Origin: Chryseobacterium elymi | GTDB lineage: Bacteria > Bacteroidota > Bacteroidia > Flavobacteriales > Weeksellaceae | Direction of reading: 5' to 3' | Length of the DNA stretch: 64,000 nucleotides | Assembly: GCF_003385495.1 (NCBI RefSeq) | Contig: NZ_QNUH01000015.1 | Location: 1 to 64,000, forward strand | Part shown: positions 1-8,407 of the stretch, piece after piece | Position numbering within the stretch: the stretch's first letter is position 1 | How the letters are laid out: each line of letters opens with the position of its first letter | Program-made: the position numbers and the translations under genes | Notes under the pieces: model-generated | Databases searched by the model: none | Told to the model about the DNA's origin: nothing | Seen by the model: the letters and a program-made list of their open reading frames with translations, nothing else

Positions 1-665
1 TTACTTTAAGTTTAATTGCAAGACCCGGAGCAAAATTCTCCCAGACAGGAGTTGACCGCTACGAACACGGAACACTGGCTCCAACTATTATCCTGAAGTA
101 CACTAGAGGAATTGAAGGGCTTTTTAACGGCGATTTCAACTATAACCGCCTTCAATTCATGTTCTACAAGCCTATTCTGATCGGAAGCTGGGGTAAAACT
201 ATTGTTAACTTTGAAGCAGGAAAAACTTTTGACACAGTTCCTCTGGCACTGCAGAATGTAATCCCGGGAAACCAGTCATACAGCCTTGCGCAGAATACAT
301 TTTCACAGCTTAATTATTATGAATTTGTAGCAGACACCTACTCAACGCTTCATCTTGAACATCATTTCAATGGAAAAATACTTTCATTCATTCCTTTGAT
401 TAAAAAGCTGAAACTTAGGGAAATTGCATTTATCAGAACCGCTTACGGAACTTTAAGTGATGCCTCTAAATCCATTAATGTAGACGGGTTCAAATATTCA
501 GCGCCAAGCGAACAGATCTATTTTGAATATGGTTTCGGAATTGAAAATATCGGAATCGGAAACCTCAGGATATTCAGGGTAGATTTTAACTGGAGAGGAA
601 ATTATCTTGACAGACCCGATATTTCCACATTCGGAATAAAAGCAGGATTCCAGGTAGGATTTTAA
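1..665 (+). CDS. DUF5686-like outer-membrane protein, C-terminal part
   Basis: The reading frame is open from the left edge of the window (codons from base 3) to a TAA at 663-665, so this is the last ~220 residues of a longer protein. The visible part is rich in alternating aromatic/polar strands (for example YNRLQFMFYKPI, FIRTAYGTLSD) and ends in a strand with terminal Phe (KAGFQVGF), as outer-membrane beta-barrels do. The LRIFRVDFNWRGNY...FGIKAGFQVGF ending is what I associate with the DUF5686/carboxypeptidase-regulatory-like proteins of Flavobacteriia, which are around 800 residues long. Function in that family is not established. The assignment rests on the tail only. A bidirectional terminator follows at 773-795. 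Confidence 0.6.
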   Translation, partial: TLSLIARPGAKFSQTGVDRYEHGTLAPTIILKYTRGIEGLFNGDFNYNRLQFMFYKPILIGSWGKTIVNFEAGKTFDTVPLALQNVIPGNQSYSLAQNTFSQLNYYEFVADTYSTLHLEHHFNGKILSFIPLIKKLKLREIAFIRTAYGTLSDASKSINVDGFKYSAPSEQIYFEYGFGIENIGIGNLRIFRVDFNWRGNYLDRPDISTFGIKAGFQVGF

Positions 666-772
666 AATACAGCTCTTTATCCTAGTTGACAAGAGATTTT
701 TTATAATCAGATAAAAGGTATCTGCAAAACATAACAGGTTTTAAACTTTTACTGGTATATTCTTTAATACAA

Positions 773-795
773 AAACCTCAGCGTTGCTGAGGTTT
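773..795. terminator. bidirectional intrinsic terminator
   Basis: A perfect 10-bp stem (773-782 with 786-795, core CCTCAGC-GTT-GCTGAGG) is flanked by A and T runs on both sides. It sits between the convergent DUF5686-like gene and the small peptide gene at 820-987. Confidence 0.85.
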
Positions 796-819
796 CCTTT
801 TTCAATAACTTTATTTATT

Positions 820-987
820 TTAACATCCACATGGTTCCGGATCTATAATCATATTACGGCACATTAATCTCTGTTGTGGAGTCCATGTGCACCATTCTAC
901 GCAGGTAGTTGCTGGAGGAGGACATGCTAAAGCACCACCATCAATTGTTCTCAATTCTTTTTTAGATAGCTTTTTTAGATTTTTCAT
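820..987 (-). CDS. small cysteine-rich leader-type peptide (bacteriocin-like)
   Basis: This 55-codon frame has ATG at 987-985 and a TAA stop at 822-820. The product begins MKNLKKLSKKELRTIDGG, a charged helical leader ending in Gly-Gly, followed by a ~37-residue core with six cysteines (C22, C29, C33, C43, C53, C55) and several prolines. The layout matches double-glycine leader peptides that Chryseobacterium genomes carry in many copies and that are often labelled bacteriocin-like; no activity is established. The same leader start is seen at 25188-25460 and 25706-25867. A 21-nt element at 1010-1030 lies in its 5' untranslated region. No processing peptidase or exporter lies next to it. Confidence 0.75.
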   Translation of the reverse strand: MKNLKKLSKKELRTIDGGALACPPPATTCVEWCTWTPQQRLMCRNMIIDPEPCGC

Positions 988-1009
988 AGTATTTTGTTTT
1001 AATTTGTCG

Positions 1010-1037
1010 CCTACTCTATCTGCTTTTCGGCTTCCGC
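1010..1037 (-). promoter_or_regulatory. conserved 5'-UTR element shared with the peptide gene at 25188-25460
   Basis: Read on the minus strand, 1030-1010 matches 25501-25481 at 20 of 21 positions (core CCGAAAAGC-[A/C]-GATAGAGTAGG). Both are preceded by a GCGG-N3-CCG mini-hairpin and lie 20-22 nt before the ATG. A -7 element at 1063-1070 places transcription start upstream of it, so it should be in the mRNA leader. Confidence 0.6.
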
Positions 1038-1062
1038 AAATGATTTGTTAGTTGATAGTTAA

Positions 1063-1070
1063 CAAATATA
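1063..1070 (-). promoter_or_regulatory. -7 promoter element (TATATTTG)
   Basis: The minus-strand octamer TATATTTG matches the Bacteroidota TAnnTTTG element. It predicts a leader of about 70 nt for the small peptide gene that starts at 987. Confidence 0.55.
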
Positions 1071-1139
1071 TAAATATTTCACTACAATAAGAATATTAGC
1101 GAAAATATTTTTCTTTTTACAAAAATTAAACACAAAAAA

Positions 1140-1164
1140 AAACCTCAGCCATTGACTGAGGTTT
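1140..1164. terminator. intrinsic terminator after rpmA
   Basis: A 9-bp stem AAACCTCAG / CTGAGGTTT (1140-1148 with 1156-1164) with A/T-rich flanks lies 25 nt past the rpmA stop on the minus strand. Confidence 0.8.
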
Positions 1165-1188
1165 AAATTTTATAAAACGCTTAAATAA

Positions 1189-1446
1189 TTACGCGTTTGG
1201 CTCTACAGATACGAAAGATCTGTTGTTTGCTTTCTTTCTGAAAACTACTTTACCGTCTACTAATGCAAACAAAGTATGGTCTTTACCAATACCCACGTTT
1301 TCACCTGGGTGGTGTTGCGTACCTCTCTGTCTGATAATAATATTTCCGGCAATAGCTTCTTGTCCTCCGAAAATCTTCACACCTAATCTCTTAGAGTGAG
1401 ACTCTCTACCGTTCTTGGAACTACCGACTCCTTTCTTGTGTGCCAT
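1189..1446 (-). CDS. rpmA: 50S ribosomal protein L27
   Basis: The 85-residue length is typical for bL27. The sequence begins [20 protein letters not shown], the conserved basic N-terminus that reaches towards the peptidyl-transferase centre, and continues with LGVKIFGGQ and [23 protein letters not shown], all hallmark bL27 segments. There is no N-terminal cleavable extension of the kind found in Firmicutes. It lies 12 bp downstream of rplU in the usual rplU-rpmA order and ends just before a terminator. Identification is secure. Confidence 0.98.
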   Translation of the reverse strand: MAHKKGVGSSKNGRESHSKRLGVKIFGGQEAIAGNIIIRQRGTQHHPGENVGIGKDHTLFALVDGKVVFRKKANNRSFVSVEPNA

Positions 1447-1458
1447 TTTATTACTGGA

Positions 1459-2034
1459 TTATTTGTTAAGTGCTTTAAATTGATCAATATTCTTAACGAT
1501 AGCAGCATCCACTTCTTCGTGAGTAAGAACATTCTTTTCTAATTCAACTTTAACCGCCTTACCTAAAGTAATTAAAGTTTCTCTGTTTTCTTTAGACTGA
1601 GACAGGTTGTTTTTCTTTAAGTGATAGTTCAGTTCGTGATCTTCACCAAAGTTAACAGTTGCATGGTCTGAAAGAACTTCAGCTTTTACAGTTTCTTTTT
1701 TAGCAGCTTTCTTAGTACTTCCGTCAAAACCAGTGATACCAGTGATTTTAATTTGAGTTAAAGATTGTCTGTGACCGTTCTTTACCTGATAACCTTTTCT
1801 TCTTTTCTTTTTGAAAACGATTACTTTATCAGCTTTTACGTGGTCTAGGATCTCTGCATCTACAGTGATTCCGTTTACAGCTGGGGCGCCAACAGTGATT
1901 GAACCGTTTACAGTAAGAAGAATTTTGTCAAAAGAAACTTTGTCTCCTTTTTCTCCTTTTAAACGGTTTACAAACAACTTCTGGTCTTGCTCAACTTTGT
2001 ATTGAAGCCCTGCTATTTCTACAATTGCAAACAT
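1459..2034 (-). CDS. rplU: 50S ribosomal protein L21 with long C-terminal extension
   Basis: The first ~100 residues are a normal bL21 (MFAIVEIAGLQYKVEQDQKL, then KADKVIVFKKKRRKGYQVKNGHRQSLTQIKI, the rRNA-binding signature). The protein is 191 residues, roughly twice the ~103 residues of the Escherichia coli protein. The extra part after residue ~108 starts with a Lys/Ala linker (KKAAKKE) and ends in a mixed charged domain, including HEEVDAAIVKNIDQFKALNK. Longer L21 proteins occur in Bacteroidota; what the extension does is unknown to me. It is the first gene of the rplU-rpmA operon, with a TATATTTG -7 element at 2065-2072. Confidence 0.96.
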   Translation of the reverse strand: MFAIVEIAGLQYKVEQDQKLFVNRLKGEKGDKVSFDKILLTVNGSITVGAPAVNGITVDAEILDHVKADKVIVFKKKRRKGYQVKNGHRQSLTQIKITGITGFDGSTKKAAKKETVKAEVLSDHATVNFGEDHELNYHLKKNNLSQSKENRETLITLGKAVKVELEKNVLTHEEVDAAIVKNIDQFKALNK

Positions 2035-2064
2035 TGTTTATAAATTTTTAGTTATTTCGAGGTG

Positions 2065-2072
2065 CAAATATA
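2065..2072 (-). promoter_or_regulatory. -7 promoter element (TATATTTG) for rplU-rpmA
   Basis: The minus-strand TATATTTG lies 30 bp upstream of the rplU start and matches TAnnTTTG. No clear TTG at the canonical 19-bp distance was found. Confidence 0.5.
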
Positions 2073-2229
2073 TGAATAAAATTCTAAATACCTTACAATC
2101 AGTCCCGTATTTTTTTAGTAAAAACATGATAAAAAATCATTTCACTATGATTTGAATAATTTTCCATATTAATATGCTCATAATTAAGAGATAATTTTAT
2201 ACCTTCGTTATCACCAAAAAATATTTTAT

Positions 2230-3117
2230 ATGAAAAGAAACTTTAAATTCTGCTTATTTGCAGGAGCCATTGCCGCTTTTTCATTAACAGCGTGCCGTGA
2301 TGACAAAATGGAAGAATCTGTCCTTCCCGAATCTCAATCTGTAAGTTCAAAGATCGAGCAACCCGGAGAACTTCAAAAGAGCTGCTCTTATGTAGATCAG
2401 TACTGGAGCTCAACTGCAATACTCAAAACCGGCCTTCCGAACACAGCAGATACCAACTTCATGAACTCCCAGATGACTAAAATCGCCAGTCTTTGGGGAA
2501 GAAGCAACCCTACTCTTCGTTTTGTAGACGATCCGTCCAATTTCAACTCTACTTACAATGCAATCTCTTATTCCACAGGAAAAATTTATTATGGTTACGC
2601 AATCTATGCAGACGCAAAGAACAAAGGAGGAGATATCGTGAATGCCATGATCCTTGCTCATGAATATGGCCACCAGCTACAGTACATTTTCGGTCTTCCC
2701 ACTGTAAGCGAATTTACAGCAAGGCCGAACGAACTGGAAGCGGATGGTTTCGCAGGATATTACTTAAGAAGGCCAAACGGATACAACAAAACCAGTTTCG
2801 CTGAAATTGCAGCAGCTTATGAGTTCGCACAGAGTATCGGAGACTACCAGACCACCAGCGCTAATCACCACGGAACTCCCCCTCAAAGAAGATCTGCCGT
2901 ACGGTTAGGCTTCCTTCTTGGGCAGTACGATCTTAACGCAGCCAATTTTGACTACAATTTCTTCTACTATTATCAGGGCGTATTAAACGGCACATACAAA
3001 ATGGGGAAAAACACTATGAACCCTGAGATCGATGCATATATGAGCCAATATATCGATGAGCTTAGAAAGATCCAAAGCGGAGAGATTTCTGAAGAAGAAT
3101 TTAAGCAACTTAAATAA
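2230..3117 (+). CDS. lipoprotein zinc metallopeptidase (HEYGH / ELEAD)
   Basis: A 295-residue exported lipoprotein: the signal peptide ends SLTACRDD, a lipobox with Cys at residue 22. The motif LAHEYGHQLQ supplies two zinc-binding histidines and the catalytic Glu, and the downstream NELEADGFAGYY supplies an acidic third ligand, the arrangement seen in putative neutral zinc metallopeptidases of the YpfJ type. Residues ~50-140 contain the conserved-looking FVDDPSNFNSTYNAISYSTGKIYYG. It probably acts on the cell surface or in the periplasm; the substrate is unknown. It stands alone between rplU and an acyltransferase gene, with only a weak -7-like sequence (TACCTTCG) upstream. Confidence 0.8.
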   Translation: MKRNFKFCLFAGAIAAFSLTACRDDKMEESVLPESQSVSSKIEQPGELQKSCSYVDQYWSSTAILKTGLPNTADTNFMNSQMTKIASLWGRSNPTLRFVDDPSNFNSTYNAISYSTGKIYYGYAIYADAKNKGGDIVNAMILAHEYGHQLQYIFGLPTVSEFTARPNELEADGFAGYYLRRPNGYNKTSFAEIAAAYEFAQSIGDYQTTSANHHGTPPQRRSAVRLGFLLGQYDLNAANFDYNFFYYYQGVLNGTYKMGKNTMNPEIDAYMSQYIDELRKIQSGEISEEEFKQLK

Positions 3118-3203
3118 CATTCATTTTTAGCATATTTAACAAAGGAGACAGGCAGCAATGTTCTGTCTCTTTTAATTTATTCAATAAATATCCCAAAGTT
3201 TAT

Positions 3204-3211
3204 TACTTTTG
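3204..3211 (+). promoter_or_regulatory. -7 promoter element (TACTTTTG)
   Basis: A perfect TAnnTTTG match 18 bp upstream of the acyltransferase ATG. Confidence 0.5.
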
Positions 3212-3229
3212 AACCATATCCTACAATAA

Positions 3230-4318
3230 ATGAATAGAGATCTCTACATCGACTTTGCAAAGGGAATGGCAACCCTCTCCATTATATTCATCCATACCGC
3301 TTTTTGGTCCGGGCAGTTTTATATTCCTGCCGAGGTCAGAGTATTTTCCCTGGTATTTGACGTAGCCCTCTTTTATGCTTTAAGCGGAATTACTTCAGGA
3401 TCGAACATCGAAAAAACATTCTACAGGTTATTAAAACTTCAGATCACTTATATGATCTTTGTAACATTTCTGTTTTTTCTGGATTATTTTTTCAAAGTCT
3501 TCGGATTAACATTCTTTTCTATGGAATGGCTCCAGAACTTCTATTCAACCTTTGGCTCAAAATATGCAGCGACCAGCGTATCAGATATTCCGCAATGGCA
3601 GAATCTGGGGAACTGGTTTCTTCATCAGTACACCAACGCAGACACTTTTCCGGTTGTCATGGGAAGCTTCTGGTATCTGAAAGTATATTTCATTCTGGCG
3701 GTTTTCGGAGTGCTGATTTTAAGATTCTTCCCAAAACATGTCAACTGGTTTACAGGACTATGCCTGGCTCTGACTTTAATATTCAATATTTTTCCGGAAT
3801 ATTATCCTGGAGGGCAGGTAGGCTATGTCGCCTTTTATCTTGCCATCTTTTTAATTGCCAACAGAATGCGTGGTAAAAAAATCCCCGCAAAAGTAATTCC
3901 TGTTCTATATGCAATAGTCGCAGCAGCCTTGATCTGTATGTTCTGGTATTACGGAAACGACATCTTTTATAAAATCAATAAGAACAAATTCCCACCAAAA
4001 ATCCCTTATATCATTTGGTCATTATTTTCGTTAACGACATTATTTGTACTCTATAACAGACTAAAAATTACAAAAGAAAATTTCGTTACCTACATTGGTA
4101 AGAATGCTATATTCTTTTATTTCGCACAGGGTATAAGCTCATCTCTCGTATATTTTATTGTGGTTACTTTACAGGAAGACATACCGTGGTGGATGCTCAT
4201 GATCTTAATTTATATCATCAATGTAATCCTTGCTTTCATTATTGCGTTCGGATTGAAGAAAGTGGATGATATGGGCTGGAAAATTCTGGAATTTTTAAGA
4301 AAAAAAACAACTTCTTAA
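3230..4318 (+). CDS. acyltransferase 3 family membrane protein
   Basis: A 362-residue polytopic membrane protein with about ten hydrophobic segments. The N-terminus MNRDLYIDFAKGMATLSIIFIHTAFW is the typical start of acyltransferase-3 (OafA/YrhL-like) proteins, with the conserved Asp in helix 1 and the His that ends the first membrane segment. Members transfer acyl groups to sugars or other exported molecules. The C-terminus, WKILEFLRKKTTS, is cytoplasmic by the positive-inside rule. No glycan cluster surrounds it, so the acceptor is unknown. The ATG lies 19 bp after a -7 element. Confidence 0.8.
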   Translation: MNRDLYIDFAKGMATLSIIFIHTAFWSGQFYIPAEVRVFSLVFDVALFYALSGITSGSNIEKTFYRLLKLQITYMIFVTFLFFLDYFFKVFGLTFFSMEWLQNFYSTFGSKYAATSVSDIPQWQNLGNWFLHQYTNADTFPVVMGSFWYLKVYFILAVFGVLILRFFPKHVNWFTGLCLALTLIFNIFPEYYPGGQVGYVAFYLAIFLIANRMRGKKIPAKVIPVLYAIVAAALICMFWYYGNDIFYKINKNKFPPKIPYIIWSLFSLTTLFVLYNRLKITKENFVTYIGKNAIFFYFAQGISSSLVYFIVVTLQEDIPWWMLMILIYIINVILAFIIAFGLKKVDDMGWKILEFLRKKTTS

Positions 4319-4393
4319 AGCTTTAGCAATCAATTTGAAATAAAATAATTTTTCTTATCGCAATTTATTTTAATTTTACAGAAAATTCAAAGC

Positions 4394-4972
4394 ATGTTTA
4401 AGTTGAAACTTCCCACCGATCCAAGATGGGCAAATATTGCAGAGGAAAACATTGAAGAAATTTTAACGGATCACGCGTGGTGTGAGCAGAAAGCAGCAAC
4501 CAATGCTATCGGCTTAATCACTATGCTTCCCGAATATCCTGAAATCGTTACGGAGCTTCTCGCCATTGCGCAGGAAGAGCTTGATCATTTCAATCAGGTG
4601 CACGAAATCATAAAAAAAAGAGGCTATGCTTTTGGAAGGCCGAGAAAAGATGATTATGTGAATGAACTGGCCAGATTTATCATCCAGGGAAGCAGGGAAG
4701 ATCTAATTGTAGACAAAATGCTTTTTGCTGCTATGATAGAAGCCAGAAGCTGTGAAAGATTTAAGGTTCTTACTGAAAACATTAAAGATGAAGAGCTCAA
4801 GACTTTTTATAAAGAGCTTATGATCTCTGAAGCTAACCACTATACAACATTTATAGGATTTGCAAGACAGCTTGGAAATCCTGAAAAAGTAAACAAACGC
4901 TGGGACGCGTGGCTGGAATATGAAGCCAATATCATTAAATCTTACGGAAACAAAGAAACAATCCACGGTTAA
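4394..4972 (+). CDS. miaE: tRNA-(ms2io6A)-hydroxylase MiaE
   Basis: A 192-residue ferritin-like diiron protein. Glu and His ligands appear as E-x-x-H pairs in helices (EELDHFNQVHEI, EARSCERF, SEANHYTTF). The start LKLPTDPRWANIAEENIEEILTDHAWCEQKAATNA is characteristic of MiaE. The enzyme hydroxylates the isopentenyl side chain of the modified adenosine at tRNA position 37. The gene is followed closely (24 bp) by the DUF502 gene and may be co-transcribed with it. Confidence 0.92.
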   Translation: MFKLKLPTDPRWANIAEENIEEILTDHAWCEQKAATNAIGLITMLPEYPEIVTELLAIAQEELDHFNQVHEIIKKRGYAFGRPRKDDYVNELARFIIQGSREDLIVDKMLFAAMIEARSCERFKVLTENIKDEELKTFYKELMISEANHYTTFIGFARQLGNPEKVNKRWDAWLEYEANIIKSYGNKETIHG

Positions 4973-4996
4973 AAATAAAAAAGTAAAGAATCCGCG

Positions 4997-5614
4997 TTGA
5001 AAAAACTGACCTTCGAAAATATTGCCAATTTTTTTCTGAAAAACTTCTTTCAGGGGCTGGTTATTATTGGCCCAATCGGGCTTACCATCTTTGTGATCTG
5101 GTATGTTGTAAGCGCTGTTGACAATATTATTCCCTCTGTCGCAAAAGAGATTCCGGGTCTGGTTTTTGTTTCAACACTCCTCATTACAGCAGTTCTGGGA
5201 TATCTCGGAAATAAATTTGTAGTAGGGAAATTCTTTGTCGATACCATGGACAGCCTTCTGGAAAAAATTCCGGGAGTAAAGCATATTTATACCCCTACAA
5301 AAGACGTCATGTCATCATTTGTAGGAGACAAAAAGAAATTCAACGATCCTGTCTGGGTAAAGACGAATGAAAATCCTGAGATCTGGAGAATCGGCTTTCT
5401 GACCCAAAAAGAAATGTCGGACGTTGAAAAGCACAATTACGTTGCGGTATATCTGCCCCATTCTTATGCTATTTCAGGATGGGTAATTGTTACTGAAGAA
5501 AAAAACATCAAACCTGTAGTGGGAATGACAGCTGCTTCTGCCATGAAGTTTGCGGTAAGCGGCGGTGTCGCAGGATTCCATTCAGATGACAATATATTTA
5601 AAGCTCCGGAATAG
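4997..5614 (+). CDS. DUF502 family membrane protein
   Basis: A 205-residue protein with two N-terminal membrane segments (about residues 19-40 and 50-70: FQGLVIIGPIGLTIFVIWYVV and LVFVSTLLITAVLGYLGNKF) followed by a soluble domain. GPIGLTIFVI, KIPGVKHIYTPTKDVMSSF and VAVYLPHSYAISGWVI are the conserved blocks of the DUF502 family, whose function is not established. The only sensible start is a TTG at 4997, giving MKKLTFENIANFF; no ATG lies nearby. It is probably in an operon with miaE. Confidence 0.85.
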   Translation: MKKLTFENIANFFLKNFFQGLVIIGPIGLTIFVIWYVVSAVDNIIPSVAKEIPGLVFVSTLLITAVLGYLGNKFVVGKFFVDTMDSLLEKIPGVKHIYTPTKDVMSSFVGDKKKFNDPVWVKTNENPEIWRIGFLTQKEMSDVEKHNYVAVYLPHSYAISGWVIVTEEKNIKPVVGMTAASAMKFAVSGGVAGFHSDDNIFKAPE

Positions 5615-5707
5615 CTTTTTCTGTTCCTTTTAAATATACATTGATGGATTTGAAATTATTTTCAAACAGATTTTCTTTACAAACAATCTAATAAAATATT
5701 TTAACGC

Positions 5708-7084
5708 ATGAAATTACCGTACGCGGAACCATTCCGTATTAAAATGGTTGAGGAGATCTACCAGTCCACAAGAGAAGAAAGAGAGCAATGGCTGAAAGAA
5801 GCCAATTATAATCTTTTTAATCTAAAATCATCACAGGTTTTTATTGACCTTCTTACCGATTCCGGAACAGGAGCCATGTCTGACAGACAATGGGGCGCAC
5901 TGATGACCGGAGACGAAAGCTATGCTGGATCCCGCTCTTTTGAACAGCTTCACAACACCGTTGAGAAGATCACCGGTTTTAAATATTTATTACCCACCCA
6001 CCAGGGAAGAGCCGCAGAAAATGTTCTCTTCTCAGTTCTTGTTAAAGAAGGTGATATAGTTCCCGGAAATTCCCATTTTGACACCACAAAAGGTCACATC
6101 GAGTTTAGAAAAGCACATGCTATCGACTGTACTATTGATGAAGCTTTTGACATTAACGACTTACACCCTTTTAAAGGAAATATCGATTTAGAAAAATTAG
6201 AAGAAGTTTATAAAAGCTATCCTAAAGAAAAGATCCCCTTCTGCCTGATTACGATCACCTGCAACTCTTCAGGGGGACAGCCTGTTTCATTGGAAAATAT
6301 GAAAGCGGTAAGAGAACTGTCCAACCGTTATGGAATTCCAGTTTTCTTTGATTCAGCGAGATTTGCAGAAAATGCTTATTTCATCAAAAAAAGAGAAAAC
6401 GGTCAGGAAAACAGAAGCATTAAAGAAATCTGTAAAGAAGTCTTCTCATATGGAGACGGAATGACGATGAGCTCCAAGAAGGACGGCTTGGTTAATATCG
6501 GAGGATTTATTGCCTTAAACAGTGAGGAAATTTTCAGAAAAGCGTCCAATTTTACAATTATATATGAAGGGTTCATCACCTATGGAGGAATGGCCGGAAG
6601 AGATATGGCCGCTTTAGCTGTAGGTTTAAATGAAGCGACTGAGTTCACCTACCTTGAAAGCAGAATTTCACAGGTTGAATATCTTGGAAACAAGCTAATG
6701 GAATATGGAATTCCAGTTCAGAAACCAATTGGTGGTCATGCGGTATTCATTGATTCTCTAAATTTCCTTCCAAAAGTATCCAGAGCGGAATATCCTGCAC
6801 AAACCCTAGGACTAGAGATCTACAAAGAAGCCGGAATCAGAACGGTAGAGATCGGTACGCTACTAGCAGACAGAGATCCCGAAACCAGGGAAAACCGTTA
6901 TCCAAAACTGGAACTGGTACGCCTTGCCATTCCAAGAAGAACATACACGAACAATCACATGGATTATATTGCGGCAGCAATCAAAAATGTTTATGAAAGG
7001 CGTGAGGAAATCTCAAAAGGATATAAAATTACTTGGGAGCCGGACCTGTTAAGACACTTTACAGTACAGCTTGAAGAAGCATAA
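5708..7084 (+). CDS. tnaA: tryptophanase (beta-eliminating lyase)
   Basis: A 458-residue PLP enzyme of the tryptophanase/tyrosine phenol-lyase family. Tryptophanase splits tryptophan into indole, pyruvate and ammonia. Shared family blocks are LLTDSGTGAMSDRQWGALM, PTHQGRAAEN, FDSARFAENAYFIKKRE and the PLP lysine in MSSKKDGLVNIGGF. Two positions argue for tryptophanase: VEIGTLLADRDP, where tyrosine phenol-lyase has an Arg after VE/ME, and LRHFTVQLEE, where the lyase has Phe instead of His. The N-terminal third (AEPFRIK, GAMSDRQW) and YGGMAGRDM look closer to tyrosine phenol-lyase. A strong terminator follows at 7091-7112. No TnaC-like leader peptide is apparent. Confidence 0.88.
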   Translation: MKLPYAEPFRIKMVEEIYQSTREEREQWLKEANYNLFNLKSSQVFIDLLTDSGTGAMSDRQWGALMTGDESYAGSRSFEQLHNTVEKITGFKYLLPTHQGRAAENVLFSVLVKEGDIVPGNSHFDTTKGHIEFRKAHAIDCTIDEAFDINDLHPFKGNIDLEKLEEVYKSYPKEKIPFCLITITCNSSGGQPVSLENMKAVRELSNRYGIPVFFDSARFAENAYFIKKRENGQENRSIKEICKEVFSYGDGMTMSSKKDGLVNIGGFIALNSEEIFRKASNFTIIYEGFITYGGMAGRDMAALAVGLNEATEFTYLESRISQVEYLGNKLMEYGIPVQKPIGGHAVFIDSLNFLPKVSRAEYPAQTLGLEIYKEAGIRTVEIGTLLADRDPETRENRYPKLELVRLAIPRRTYTNNHMDYIAAAIKNVYERREEISKGYKITWEPDLLRHFTVQLEEA

Positions 7085-7090
7085 AAATAA

Positions 7091-7112
7091 AACCGGGATT
7101 TATTTCCCGGTT
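7091..7112 (+). terminator. intrinsic terminator after tnaA
   Basis: An 8-bp stem AACCGGGA / TCCCGGTT (7091-7098 with 7105-7112), loop TTTATT, followed by a T run to 7117. Confidence 0.9.
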
Positions 7113-7249
7113 TTTTTATCTACTACTATTGAATAAAATATTAATTCCACTTCTTCAAAAACACATAAAACGTCATGCTTTTTATTTTATTTTCAAATAA
7201 TTTTAAGCCAAATTCAATTATCGCCTTAAATTAATTAATGTTTTTACTT

Positions 7250-7257
7250 TACATTTG
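7250..7257 (+). promoter_or_regulatory. -7 promoter element (TACATTTG)
   Basis: A perfect TAnnTTTG in the gap between the tnaA terminator and the monooxygenase gene, indicating that the monooxygenase/aminotransferase pair has its own promoter with a leader of about 60 nt. Confidence 0.55.
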
Positions 7258-7325
7258 CACTTTCCAAAAAACGATATTAAGAAATATAACAGAAACACTA
7301 ACTGAAAAAATCCATTATTCCGAAA

Positions 7326-8405
7326 GTGAAGAAAATTTCCGTCGTGGGCGCCGGCATCTCCGGTTTAAGCATAGCGAATTACTTAGAAAAACACCAATTA
7401 GATTACCACATTTACGAAAGGAGAAAACAGGATGATCTTACCGGTCATGGCTTTCTTCTTCCCAAAGAAGGGATAGAATATCTTTCACAGATTATTGACC
7501 TTTCCTTACTCTATAAACAGGGTAAGTTTTTAAAGAAATACATCCGGTACTCACATACAGGGAAAATACTTGCAGAAAAGGATCTCCATGATGTTTTTGT
7601 TATCTCTAGAAACTCTCTGATCAAGATTCTCGCCCAGAATATTCCGGCTGAAAAGATCTCATATGAAGAAACAATATCTCCATGCAATCTCCAAAAAGGG
7701 AAACTAAAAAAGCATGACGGAACCTATTTAGATTCTGATTTGGCAATTATTTCAGACGGCTCAAGAAGCAGAATCAGAAGAAAAATTTTTGAGGATGAAA
7801 AAATGAAAGCCGTTTTAGAAAATGAAGTGGTCAATATTATCGAAAATGAAGAAATTGCCAGCAGACTTGAAAACAATTTTTTGAAATTTCATCATGAAAA
7901 CGGCGGACTTACTTTCGGAGTATTAAAACTTTCCTCTACAAAAATCCTTTGGTACTGCCAGTTTGATATAACCAGATTCTTCATCAATGACGATTATACC
8001 CCAGACTGCATCAAACAGTTCATTGTAGATAATTTCGGAGACTGGAATCCTCTTATCTCTTCGATCATCAATGATTCCACCTATGAAAATGCACACATAT
8101 GGAGGGTGTATGAATTGGAAAAACTCAACCCTTTTTATTACGAAAACGTTGTATTCATAGGTGATGCAGCTCACCCCCTGATTCCTTTTACAAGCCAGGG
8201 TGTTACTTCGGCTCTAAAAGATTCTTATGTTTTAACAAATCTCTTACTGGAAGGGAATAATCTCCCGGAAACTTTTCAAAAATATGAGGAAGTGAGAAAA
8301 GCAGAAATTGAGATCCACATCAAAAACGGAAGAGCATTACTGAACCAGTTTCTGCTGCCATTAAACGAGCAGCAAAAAAACACCTTACCAATTTCATACA
8401 AATAA
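7326..8405 (+). CDS. FAD-dependent monooxygenase (PHBH fold)
   Basis: A 359-residue single-component flavoprotein hydroxylase. The N-terminal dinucleotide-binding loop is VGAGISGLSIANYL with Glu ending strand 2 (YERR). The FAD-ribityl motif is VVFIGDAAHPLIPFTSQG near residue 280, as in p-hydroxybenzoate hydroxylase-type enzymes, and DSDLAIISDGSRSRIRR is the internal DG motif. The start chosen is GTG at 7326, which puts the Rossmann motif at residues 5-15; no in-frame ATG fits. The substrate is unknown. It is separated by only 2 bp from the aminotransferase gene, so the two almost certainly form one operon. The neighbouring tryptophanase makes an aromatic or tryptophan-related substrate possible, but that is inference. 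Confidence 0.82.
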   Translation: MKKISVVGAGISGLSIANYLEKHQLDYHIYERRKQDDLTGHGFLLPKEGIEYLSQIIDLSLLYKQGKFLKKYIRYSHTGKILAEKDLHDVFVISRNSLIKILAQNIPAEKISYEETISPCNLQKGKLKKHDGTYLDSDLAIISDGSRSRIRRKIFEDEKMKAVLENEVVNIIENEEIASRLENNFLKFHHENGGLTFGVLKLSSTKILWYCQFDITRFFINDDYTPDCIKQFIVDNFGDWNPLISSIINDSTYENAHIWRVYELEKLNPFYYENVVFIGDAAHPLIPFTSQGVTSALKDSYVLTNLLLEGNNLPETFQKYEEVRKAEIEIHIKNGRALLNQFLLPLNEQQKNTLPISYK

Positions 8406-8407
8406 AA

